From NCBI GenBank assembly GCA_946965045.2, contig OX337240.1, positions 372,001 to 436,000 of the forward strand: a stretch of 64,000 nt of DNA. Reading direction: 5' to 3'. The notes beneath the pieces are model-generated. The model saw only the letters and a list, made by a program, of their open reading frames with translations, searched no databases and was not told the origin of the DNA. Shown here piece by piece: positions 33,540 through 44,400 of the stretch (within the stretch, counting starts at the first letter, position 1; each line of letters opens with the position of its first letter). The position numbers and the translations under genes are program-made. This stretch comes from Epithemia pelagica. Taxonomy: Eukaryota; Bacillariophyta; Bacillariophyceae; Surirellales; Surirellaceae.

Positions 33540-36084
33540 GTCCTATATCGTAGATCGGAACCTATCTCATCAACAACAACAACCAAACACAACAAAAAAG
33601 AGACACCGACAGAACTTTTGCCGCGACTCAATTAGGGCACAAAAAAGTCGCTATGGCGGGTGGATCCTCACCTCTTCCTCTAGTTACTCCTAGGTAGTTG
33701 CTCTTCAACTCACGAAGAAGAAGAAGAAGGTAGGCTCCTTAATGCAGTTTGTAGCTCAATCCGAACAACAATCTCCCAGACTAACTCTTCCCCAGATCAT
33801 ATACAAGCATTATAGAGGGCCTAGCATTCATTCTTCACAAACCTTGGATTACATCCTTGAGAATGAGAGACCCAGCCGCCAATCCCAGATAGCGGCAGCA
33901 CAGACGCAACCAACAATCGACACTCCAAGGAACGTGTCCGACGACTGCAGAAAACGCATGATCCGTGGATCCAATGAAAGCAATTGCTGGAATGGACGTT
34001 CTTCTTGACAGTCATCACCATTTGCATTGGACACCACAAGGCAAACTGTCACTTCTCAGCAAATGGAGAGTCCTAACGACTTTCTCGTTGGTATTCTGCT
34101 GCCTTCTTGAGGTGAACATGTATCACCAGAGATGATTAGTTTCCAATGTCGAAGAAGAAACTTCTTTTTTCTCTTGAAGAAGAACGCTTGTCCATCCAGT
34201 CCTCATTTCGAACAGGCACGCCACAGGTCCTTTCCAGCACATTTCACAACAAGAATCGAAATAACAAGATTGACGACCACAAAGACATAACAAAAGTTCT
34301 TTGGGACTGAAGTTCTTGTGTATGCTCACGAGAAAATCGCCAATATAGCCTCCAAATCCATGAAAGAGCAACAGTGATACGTGTGTTTCTTCTTCAAGAC
34401 TTGCTGGGTCGCAGCCTCAATATCGTAGTGTTCGTGTTCGTAGCCGCATTGAGACCAATTGAAACATCTGTGAGAAGTGAGAACATGCCATCCATTATTT
34501 GGTTCCCTATGGACTCCGTGGTTGAATCCAGAATGAATGAACGAATGCCTTCTGAGGAGTGTTCGACAGGTTTCCAAGTATGCCTCACGAGACAACCGAG
34601 ATCAATGGCAGCCTCTTCGACAAATCATGTGTGGACGCTCCCATAAAATCAAAACCCACGGTGGTCTTGCGGAGCATACCAAAATCATCCAAACACGTAG
34701 AAAGGCCCAAATTGGCAAGCAATGTTGGAGCAACAACAACGTCAAGACACAAATAGGTGACTCTTCTCTGGAATCGCTGGAACAAAAGAAAGAGGAGAAT
34801 CACCTAACAGGTAGTTCCGAGATGGGAGGAAAATGAGAATAACTGCTTTGTATATGCTGGGTAGGACCTTGTTGCTGTGTATACAGCACATTAAGCTCCA
34901 AGTACAGCACAGACAAAGCAGTTCTTCTTCTTCTCTTGACATCCGGAGGCTTGCACGGGCGAAGGAATCGGATCAAGCTAGCTGCCCCAGAACCAAAAAT
35001 GCCCATGAGAAGCTGATGGACAATCACAGAGGCAGCACCATATTAGACAGGAAATGGCATAACACAGCTTTTGACGATCGTACCACAAATGTCTGAAATC
35101 CGAGACCATCCAGCCGCCGACCATCTCCTGAAACATGGAGCCCAAAACTCAAGAATGATGGTGGATTGGAGACTCGTCGCCCTCTCATACAATACGGATA
35201 CGTGGACCACACCTGCATCAGATCTTTCGGTATCTACGTAGAGGCCGTCAACAAAAATTTATGTTCGGAACCTGGTCGCAGATATATTCCGTGCAGTGGA
35301 TATCACGCCACACCTCAAAGAACGCGGTTAACGGAATGTCGGCTTGTTCTTTGTTCCCGACTCCCGACCTTGACGGACGGAGGACGGACATAGGTGGATC
35401 GAGGATTTTCGAATGTGTTCCAAGATGTCTGATCGGCAGATGACATTGGCACCAACAGAACACAGACACCGGACTTTCCACTGTAACAAACCAAACAGGG
35501 AGGGCTATCTTAGCTATTCGTGTGGACAGTGGACTTTCGTATTACGACCTGTTCGTGTCAGATGAGAGTTCGTACGTCTATGGACGAAGGATAAAAGCTC
35601 ATGTTGCTCCTGGGGTCGTCTTTCGTCTGAGGAGTACGTCATGGATTGTTGATCGTCCCATTATGCGTCTCCTGTTGAGCCCTCGCCTCGAATACTAATA
35701 TGGGGCACATGAGACCTACGCAAACGTTCGTATTTTTGATGTTGCGTACGTTTCTTTTTTTCGCACCATGCCTTTGGAAGTTCTCAAAGAGAAAAAAGTC
35801 ATTGTGGTTTATGGTGGGTGTCATCTGTCATCAGATCTGGGTCGAAATTGGATGGGAGCAATAAGCTGAGACTCCAAAGGAACAAACGACCTAGAGGCGA
35901 GACTATCCTATAAGAAAATTGCTATTGCTCCAAGGAATGGACCAGATACTCCTAGGAACACCTCTTGGATGAAGATAGGTACTCGATCTACTCCAAAGTA
36001 TCGTGTCGGAAGTGATTCATCTTCCAACCCGGCAGTGATCTAATTATTTCGTAGTTTACCTAGGTAGGCAGTCCTCCCGTTTTG
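33540..36084. other. Long gene-free stretch
   Basis: No supported gene. Short frames on both strands lack motifs. Half-sites of the ACTCCTAGGAGT motif occur near 33685 and 35948. The part nearest 33540 presumably holds the GPCR D promoter. Confidence 0.5.
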
Positions 36085-37369
36085 TTACGATTTGGTTCGT
36101 TTCTTGTAGTCGGCCGCCGATTCTCGTTGACTACCTTGCGCCCACATGCCGACGCGATTGGTTTGGGCCGTTTCTTCCAAGACGGTATATCGATCCACGC
36201 CACGGGGTCCATAGACGGCTCCCCCGCCTCGATAGACTTCGGCCAAGCCCTGTTTGAGCATGTATTCATCCACGTGCATGGGACGACGCAACCAGGGACT
36301 TTTCAAAAAGACTTGAGCCACACCGCGATTGTATTGATCCTTTTGCAACAATCGTACATGGACTGGACGATTGTCCAAAAATTCCGCCAAGGCCTCCTTG
36401 GCTTCCACTCCAAAGGGTTGACCGGGCTTGCCAAATTTGGCCGTTTCTGAGAGAGAGAGAATAAAGGACGACGAGACAAGTCGTAGAAACACGCAAAAAA
36501 GACACACGTTTCTTTATGAGTCTATCCTGGAACCATAGCATGGACACATACACATGCCGTACACACAAGCATGAATTGGACTTTTCTCACATACCAGGTG
36601 TATCAATCGTACAAATTCGAATGGGCAAGGCGACTTCCGAGAGTTTTTGCTTCTTCTTTTGATTCTTGTTCTTTTTCAAGGCGGTCGGATGCCAGGGTGT
36701 GGGTTGATGCAAAAAGCGAATGGTATCTCCATCCGTGACGGACACGGCCCGTCCGACCAAGACGGGTGCCGTCGGTCCAAAGTAACGACTGGGAATGTCC
36801 AACATGTTGGTAAAGCGTTGAAAGAGGGGTGGAAATCGCCCCACGACAATACCCATACAAAAGGCCAAAACTAACAAAGTTGTTTGTCCCCATGTCATGG
36901 AATGGACTTGATGCCACACAAAGGCCAAGGGACGGCGAACCAAGGAGGTCCATGCCAGTGTCATGAGGGGAGTCACCAAAAACAGTCCTTGTTGTACTTG
37001 CCCTTGTTCTTGTGCGTCAAAGGGGGAATTCCATTGCAAACCTTGTCGCCCTCGTCGTCTGGTCCATGGTTTCTGTCGAAATAAGCCTTGAAAAACACCA
37101 CCACAAACAGCAGCATGTCCCTCTTCTTCTTTTTCTTCTTGATTTGGGTCGAGCAACAATTTGGTTGTTCGGCGGAGGTGTGCCTGTGCACGTGGTTGCA
37201 GCGACCCTGGTCTCTTGTGTAGTCTTGAAGATGAGTGAAACGAAGATGCTGTGGAACCAAAGGCATGGACCTCCTGTTGTATCCAGAGTGCGGAAACCAA
37301 CACCACGAAGAGCAAGATACAGTGGCGTCGTTGTCGAGATAACCCGTTGGCGATGAATGGCTGGATCAT
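36085..37369 (-). CDS. Staphylococcal-nuclease-like (LCL3-type) endonuclease with N-terminal targeting sequence
   Basis: Exon 1 is 37369-36595 and exon 2 is 36446-36085, joined by a GT-AG intron of phase 1 that restores ICTIDTPETAKFGKPGQPFG; 378 residues. The SNase core runs from about residue 200: GRAVSVTDGDTIRF, RICTIDTPE, AKEALAEFL, VRLLQKDQYNRGVAQVFL, then GLAEVYRGGGA and VGMWAQG. The DGDT, D-x-PE and DQYNR residues of calcium-dependent SNases are present. The arrangement is closest to fungal LCL3 proteins, with a transmembrane segment before the nuclease (about 157-177, MTWGQTTLLVLAFCMGIVVG). The N-terminus (LLFVVLVSALWIQQEVHA followed by FGS) is a signal peptide with Phe at +1, like the bipartite plastid presequences of diatoms, so a plastid or periplastid location is plausible but unproven. 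Confidence 0.82.
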
Positions 37370-39151
37370 GGTGCGTTATTACTGTCGGTCGGAGCAAACG
37401 AACGAGACTCGCCAGCAGCAAACAGTAGTAGAGACGTCCAATTGGTGTCAATCGACTCTTTCTCTCCTCTTTTCAGACTCTTGTATTGATTCCTCTCTTG
37501 TTTTGTGAGATCCTCTTTCTTGCATTGGAAAGATACGGCATGCAACGAACCAACTACGTATCGGCATGACAATAATGAGCGACTCGTAAACATGATTGAA
37601 ATGCGACCAACGGATCCGTCTATCACCCGCGTAGTAAATCTACTTTAATAGCTGAGGGTGGACGAGGAGGAGCTAGGGTGTGAGGAGTGGCTCAACTCCG
37701 AGAAGGGCAATAGCGACGAGGAGTGGACTGCCCCTGTGAGATCCGCCTAAGCGGATCGAGGGGGCAGTCCACGACGAGAAGCTATTGCCCGACGAGGAGT
37801 TAAGCCACGAGGAGCGCCCTGCGACGAGGAGTCCCCCGGGGCTATTAAAGTATGTTAGCTTCCTTTGTCAGAAGGAGTCGTGCCAGCGCACGCTAGGTAA
37901 TTTTCAGTCTTCCTAAGTGATCGGCTCTCTCCTTCGATACTTAGGAGTCGAGAGCCAAATTATTTTTACACAATTTGGCTGGCCCAACTTTTGATAGGGC
38001 ACTAGGTAATCTTTGATTTTTTGTAAATAGCCATGTCACTTGAGTGGTCACATCCGAGTACATCGGATGAATAATAACGGTTTATGCCTAAGTAACATTT
38101 GTATTACATTTATGGAAGGCCAATCAAACTCCGAGGCGTGCCTCGTGTATAAATAAGACAACAGAATACTTACGAGTAGAGTCAATGAATGTCCCCGATT
38201 ACCCCCACGCCTCTTCTCTCCTTTCCCGTTCCCGACCCGAACCGACCACGACCACTGAATAAACGACACAAACACAAAAACAATGGGAAAGCTGACCAAG
38301 GTGAGTCCTCCTTCTCCGGGAGGATGGAGGATGTATCCATAATCCATCCACCAACAAAAGCTCTCCCAACTCCCAACTCACAATGATGGTGGATTGTTGC
38401 GAATTTCGAACCTCTGTCCATTGTCCATTCCTGGCCGTCTTTTGGTTCGTTTTTCGTTTCGGTGTTTGGGTGGTGCTACTTTTTGTTTCTTTTCCCGGGC
38501 TATTTTGCATGATTACACTAGAATAAAAAATCTACGTACAGTAATTTTAGGGGCTTAGGTAGTGTGAGTGTGGGGAGTGACTTACTCCTCAGTGAGTCCT
38601 CAGTGATTGGGGAAGGGTAGGACGACGAGTGGTAAAGGTACCTTTTCACCGACCATGACACAAAAGATCCGCTCTCATCATATCTCTATTCTACCTAGAT
38701 AAACAGCAGCAGCACATCTTCAAAAAATGGCTCGAACGAATCAGCAGGCCATCCTCTGTAGGAAACCAATACTTCAATAGCCTGTGTGTATGGTAACGAT
38801 TTCTTTGCGAGACGGGCAAGAGTGGATCAACCATGCAAAACAACAACTACACAACGAATGCGATCGAATAAGGGATCGAACGGCAAGTTGGAAGTACGAA
38901 GCACAAAGGCAACCCTCGACAGGCCAGTCAAAGAAACCATTCCACTCCTCGTCAACACGAGTCTTTTCGCAGGAACAACCTTCCAAACATGAGTGTGTGT
39001 CTGTCTCTGGCCTTCGCCCCACACACCACACGAGCGCAACTGAAGTTCGTGGATGAAGGAATCAACGTACGCTATCCATATTCGTGTCACTCGCGCTCTT
39101 GGATTTTCAAGAAAACACCACATTGGGAATTGGCTTTAACTTATCAGAACC
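37370..39151. other. Intergenic, contains foldback element A
   Basis: Apart from the foldback element at 37641-37852 no gene is recognised. It presumably includes the promoter of the plus-strand gene starting at 39152. Confidence 0.5.
37641..37852. repeat. Foldback element A (MITE-like) with 12-bp terminal inverted repeats
   Basis: Ends TACTTTAATAGC (37641-37652) and GCTATTAAAGTA (37841-37852) are perfect inverted repeats. Inside, palindromic blocks CAACTCC (TTAACTCC on the other arm), GGGCAATAGC and TGGACTGCCCC pair with their complements around a central GATCCGCCTAAGCGGATC. Between the paired blocks lie 6-9 base spacers (GAGGAG, GAGAAG, GACGAGGAG on the left; CGAGGA, CGACGA, CGACGAGAA on the right) that do not pair but read the same way on one strand. 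There is no coding capacity. It is the same family as the element at 52188-52391, in the opposite orientation. Confidence 0.88.
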
Positions 39152-40567
39152 ATGAGCAGTAACGTCGAGACCAAAACGTCGGAACGGACCACCGAGTCCA
39201 ACCGCACCCCCTACGATGAAACCGAGGAATCCTCCGGCAATCCTACGATGGACAGCGACGACGACAATGTGTTGGTTGGTGTGGTCGGCAAGGCCCAAGA
39301 TCCAGAGGCTCTAAAGGAACGACGATCGACAAACTCTGTGATTTCAGACGATAGTACGGGAGAGATGAAGGAGACGCAAGGCACTGAAGACATTGGAACC
39401 GAACAAGACAATTCCTCGTCCTGTGGATTGGATCCTGCGTTGGATGAGCGTGAGAAGGAGGGGATTCTGTCAGAGTCAGACTCGGCCGCCACTGCCGAGC
39501 CGTTGGATTTGTCGGAACCCTTGGAGGAGGATAGTGTGCTGATTGACAGTGTGTCTACGACGGTACTTGATGGCGACCTAGTAGAGCAAGCCAAGACGAA
39601 GAAGACTGTGACCACGGAGGAACCTTTGTTGGAGTGGCAAGTGGTGGAGAGCCCGGTGGACGGGACAAAGGATGAGACTCAACGGCCCGCCAAGACACTC
39701 AACATGGTAGAGAAAACAGAGGAACCAGTGGTTTCCAGCCAGGGTGATGATGGTTCCTTGACTAAATGCACGGAAAACGCACTACCAGAAACTAAGACAG
39801 AGATGGACTCTCCGGATAGTTCTTTGGATCCTTTGATTGGTTGTGGTTCAGATGGCGCTGTGGCACAAACTCTTGGCACGCAACATGCCACAGTGTCTAC
39901 CGCAAGCTCCACCACCACCAAGTCGGTGCCCAAGCATGGCTTGATTCAAGGCTCCACAACCAAGTCGGCACAAGATCTTTCTGGCTTGTCCCTCTCGTAT
40001 TCCATTTCGGAGTCGGACAGTCGCTCCACGCTGGACGAATCTGCGGTTTCCGATGGATCCAGTCCTGCACTCTCCGTACTGTCCGACATCCATCAGATCC
40101 ACAAGGACTATGCCGATGAGCTGTGCCAGGCATTGGACAAGCTCAAGAGCGATATGAAAGATCAATTGCGCAAGTACAATTTGCACTTTGCTCGAGTACA
40201 TGGCAACGGACTTCCAAGCATAGCGGAAAAGCAGGCCATTCGAAACTTGTACGAAAGTTACGTGGCCTTGAAACGTCAAATCGAGTGCATCCACCAACAA
40301 AAGGATTGGTACATGACGTTGAAACCATTGTCCGATGCTCCGAGTGATGCGTTGCGTGCCGAGTCGCCGGGTCAACGCATGGAAGCTTTGCGCGTCGAGA
40401 AAAAAGAGATTCATTCCTTTTTGCGCCGGTTCGAAAAGGACTTTTACCGCAAGAACAAACGGCAAGTATCCATCTTGGCGGACATTCAACCCGTTTCCTC
40501 TCACTACAAACGGTACAAACAAATCAAGAAAGAAATGAGGGCTCTCCAAAAAGCAAAAGAAGCCTAG
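39152..40567 (+). CDS. FAM13-domain protein with long acidic disordered N-terminus
   Basis: 471 residues, single exon, ATG at 39152 (MSSNVETKTSERTTE). Residues 1 to about 325 are Ser/Thr/Glu/Asp-rich without a fold. The C-terminal 150 residues hold two helical modules resembling the FAM13A/B/C C-terminal domain: ALDKLKSDMKDQLRKYN..HGNGLP..EKQAIRNLYESYVALKRQI, then RVEKKEIHSFLRRFEKDFYRKNKR..YKRYKQIKKEMRALQ. Both match the family pattern of a charged helix, F-x-R or Y-E, G-R/K, a linker, then L/Y-x-x-Y-x-x-(L/I)-K. The family lacks an enzymatic function and acts as a scaffold or in signalling in animals; no RhoGAP domain is present here. Location is probably cytosolic or nuclear. Confidence 0.72.
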   Translation: MSSNVETKTSERTTESNRTPYDETEESSGNPTMDSDDDNVLVGVVGKAQDPEALKERRSTNSVISDDSTGEMKETQGTEDIGTEQDNSSSCGLDPALDEREKEGILSESDSAATAEPLDLSEPLEEDSVLIDSVSTTVLDGDLVEQAKTKKTVTTEEPLLEWQVVESPVDGTKDETQRPAKTLNMVEKTEEPVVSSQGDDGSLTKCTENALPETKTEMDSPDSSLDPLIGCGSDGAVAQTLGTQHATVSTASSTTTKSVPKHGLIQGSTTKSAQDLSGLSLSYSISESDSRSTLDESAVSDGSSPALSVLSDIHQIHKDYADELCQALDKLKSDMKDQLRKYNLHFARVHGNGLPSIAEKQAIRNLYESYVALKRQIECIHQQKDWYMTLKPLSDAPSDALRAESPGQRMEALRVEKKEIHSFLRRFEKDFYRKNKRQVSILADIQPVSSHYKRYKQIKKEMRALQKAKEA

Positions 40568-41423
40568 GGAGGCAGCAGGATTGTCGCGACAATTTTTAGA
40601 GAAGCAGTTCGGGAGGGAGCCCTATAAAAGTACTTGAATTTAGAATAAGGCAGGTGTTATGTAGAGCGGATCTTGACCATATGGTCCATTGAGAATTGAG
40701 ACCTTTCTTTCATAGAAAGAGATGAATCCTTCCGAGTTAATTCGGTAAGGTTTAGAAGACGGGCCCGTGGATAGAGATAGACATAGATATGGGACAGGAG
40801 TATGATATAGTCTATGGTCTACTGACTATCGGTCTAAGAATACGCGACCCAACATAGCGCGCGTGCCGGCTCCAACAAAGATCCGTTGAAACGAGCGTGT
40901 CATTTGGAAACAACGCAAACGAAGCAACACACACTGCCATGCAACCAAGGAAACATGATCCCGATGGAAGCGGGGAAGCAACACACCGCCTCTCTTCCAG
41001 AGCACAGAAAACGAGCATCCCACATACAAGAGTGGTCGTCGTTATGTGTCCCGACGCAATAGAGATGCTGGCAGTGAAAGGAGCGAGAGATGGTCGGGAG
41101 AGACCACCTATTACTACTATGATGGAGCGCTTCGCCGAACCGGGTCGATCGCGAGCCAAGGCGGCGGCAACTCTTCCATCTCGGAAGGACTCCGGAAAAC
41201 CTGAAATAGTGTCTTGAGGGACTGTCGTGGGAAGATTGGGACAAACGCGATCTTTTGGATCGGTTGGGTTCTTTTTCTCAAACTTTTGGGTGACACACCA
41301 CAAAAAAGATCGGGACCGAGAGAAAAAGACCCATTGATCGGTTGGAAAAGGCAAGAAGAGAGTGCTGCTTGACACGAAAAAGACGCCTTGTTTTGGTTTT
41401 TGTTGTGGTTGTGTCGATCCTCC
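40568..41423. other. Intergenic, upstream of the helicase-polymerase gene
   Basis: No gene is recognised. It contains the 3' flank of the FAM13-like gene and the promoter region of the large plus-strand gene starting at 41424. Confidence 0.5.
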
Positions 41424-44400
41424 ATGTGGTCGCTGCTTTCACAGTTTGTGGGAGGGGCGGCTCCTCCTCCGGCCAACGCACCTCGAATGTCCCGTAACGG
41501 GGTCGATTCCTCCTCGGAGGACGAGATGCAGGACATCAAATCCAAGAAGAAGAAGAAAAAGAAGCACAAGATAGCCGAGAGAGCAAACAAGAAGAAGAAG
41601 AAGCTGAAGCATGAGAAACACGAGGAGACGAAGAAGAAACTCAAGATTAAGAAGCAGAAGAAACGACAGAAAACGACCCATTCCTTCTCGCGTCGCGAGG
41701 AAGAAGCAAACAAGATCAACACGATATATGAATCGGAAGAAGAAGAAGAAGAAGACCCTCGAAGATCCCGAAGAAGCACAATGATGGATTATTCTACAAG
41801 TGAGAGTGACGAAATACTAAACGAAGAAGAAGATATAGTAGAAGAAGATGATGATGACCGTTCTTGCGATTCCTCCTCCTCCTATCTATCTTTCTGTTCT
41901 GAGTCTTCCAGCATGTCTGGTAGTGACGCAGAAGATGAAGGAGAAGAAGAGGACGGAACGAACAGGCGTGGCCGTAAACAAAAAGCAAAATCCAGGCCTC
42001 GAAAACCAGGAAACAAGGAATCACGAAGGATGATATCTTCCTCCTCCTCCAAGTCGCGATACTCCAAGAAACCAAAATCAGGACGTGCTCGTAGCAAGCG
42101 TGATTCCCGTGCCTCGAACCATCCGGAACGTGTCCGTGATCCTACGGGATGTCAGCCACACAGTGGGAAATCTAGTAGTATCCGGCGGCACGATTTCAAG
42201 AAACTATCCAAGCAAGATCCCGAAGGACTACGGCATGATTCGCACCACCAACACATGGATCGCAAAATGAAAGGAAACTGCAATCACCGCCATCGTTCCA
42301 AGTCGTCCCGAAACAAAACGAGTCGTTTCGCAATGTCCCCTCAGGGTCATTGCCACCAAGATGATGCAAACGGCGAGGAGACTGATGATCAAGACGATGA
42401 GGAATCGGTTGGTTCTACTACAGCAAGTCCCCTCCCCCAAGTCAAGAGCAATCGCCGTAGCCATCCGAAACAAGAGGACGATGATAATGACATTGACAAG
42501 ACCAAAACGAATCACAGCCATGCACCAAAGAAAAAGCGATCCTATCGCTTACAATTGCAATTGCTGGAACGAGAAGCCGTTTCGACACGGACACGAACCA
42601 AGCTGTGTACGTCCTCTTCTTCTGTGACAGGGTCTCCTACTCCAAGAACAACCATGTCTTCCAACCACGTTGCTGTCACACCCGAAACGGACCAAAGGAC
42701 CCCCTCGTCCCTCCTCAAGCCTCGGAAACCAACAGCGGCTCCAGCCAAGTTACCAGCCGTGACTTCCTCGCCCTACCGTTCTAGTCGGAAACGAGGCCAT
42801 GTCGAAGAAGAAGACAATACTGACAAAAGTGAAGAAGAGGAGGCGGAGGAAGAAGAGGCTCACGAGGAGGAAAGTTCCAGTGAAGAAGAAGAAGAGGAAG
42901 ATGATAATGAGGAGGAGGAAGAAGAATCTAGTGAAGAGGAGAATCTTGATTCCAAAGAAGTTCGGGTGAAACAAGAAGAAGAAGAAGAAGAAGAAGAACA
43001 AGACGGTGAGGAGGAAAACGAAGAGTCCTCTTTGGCGGAGAACCCAGATACGAACGTAGTGGCTATGGGCAGTGCATCGGAATCCAGTGAAAATGAGAAT
43101 TCTGATGGTGAATCTAATACGATGACTTCGTCTGATGAAGACGAAGACGTTATGGCATATGAACAAAAACTACGCCATGGCTGTCCTCCAATCCGGGAAA
43201 AGACCAACCAGAAATCAATTGTGAAGCGAGACCATAGTTTTTTCGAGACTATGGGTGGTATGCGTGATGGATCCGAGGTTGTGTTGCACCGTCCGTTGAA
43301 CAAATGTAAGACATTTATTCATCTCGCTGGATTCTTTGCTCTTTCCTTTCTCGTCTCATTTTTGTCTTTTGTGTCAATCGGACAGATTCTCAAGCACTTG
43401 GTCGCGTGTACTTCCGATCTTGCACCGTGTCTGGAAAGGAATTCACCGTGGGATCCAAAGTCATGTTGAACGAAGCTCCTTTGGACTGTGTCTTGATCAC
43501 ATCTCTTTTTCAAGCTACCAAATCCTTTCAAGGCTATTACGCTTCAAAGAGAAACACGTACTCCCAACAGGGTTCCAAGTCCAGCCAAGGCCCCCAACGA
43601 CGGGAACTGCAAAAACGGGGACACGTCTACATGACAGTTCGTGCAATTATTTACAAGCAAAAAGGTGGGAATGGGAACAAACGATTCTCGTTACGCAAGA
43701 CGAAGGAAGCGGACTCGGTCGATGTGCCTGTGTGGTTGAATGAGCCCGGGCTCTACATGGTACACATGCCGGACACCATGGAAGTTCAAGGTCTTGCTCT
43801 TGCGGAACAAAAAGATATACAACAGTTGGGAGTCAAGGATCCTGGTTGGCCCATATGGGCCAATGCACGACAAGTCCACTACATTTCGCAAAAAAATGAA
43901 ACCATCCGTTGGTGGCCTAGCTCCAAGAAAAGCCGACTTACAAGTCAAGAGTCGAAGCGAGATAGCATTCGATACAGGTATGATTCATCGCAATGACGAG
44001 ATTGACTAGCTATGGATTGCACTGTTTGTTGATAACTTCTTTGTCTTGTTTCATCATCTCTCCAGGTTGACATACTCCTCCTCCGACGATTCCGATGGAT
44101 TGGACTCGGAATCAAAGCACTTGGTTAAATTTAATGAGAAACGAAGACGACAACATCCCGAGATGCCCAATGAAAGTGAGAATGACGATAGCGAAAACGA
44201 CACTATGAGATCTGATGTGGAAAACAGTGACGAAGACAGCGGTGATCAGGACAACCCTAGTTCCAAACGCCGTAACGACAAGAGCGGCAAACCAGCGACC
44301 AATGACGCAATGGAATGCGACAAACTATCGAGTGACGAGTCGGAAACGACGATTGTGGATAACATAGTGAACTATCGAACTCACCGTTTGGTTCTTGACG

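Noticed and set aside
38566-38640. Third foldback copy near 38.6 kb
   Set aside because: A short GAGTGACTTACTCCTCAGTGAGTC palindrome is present, but none of the GGGCAATAG or ACTGCCC core blocks.
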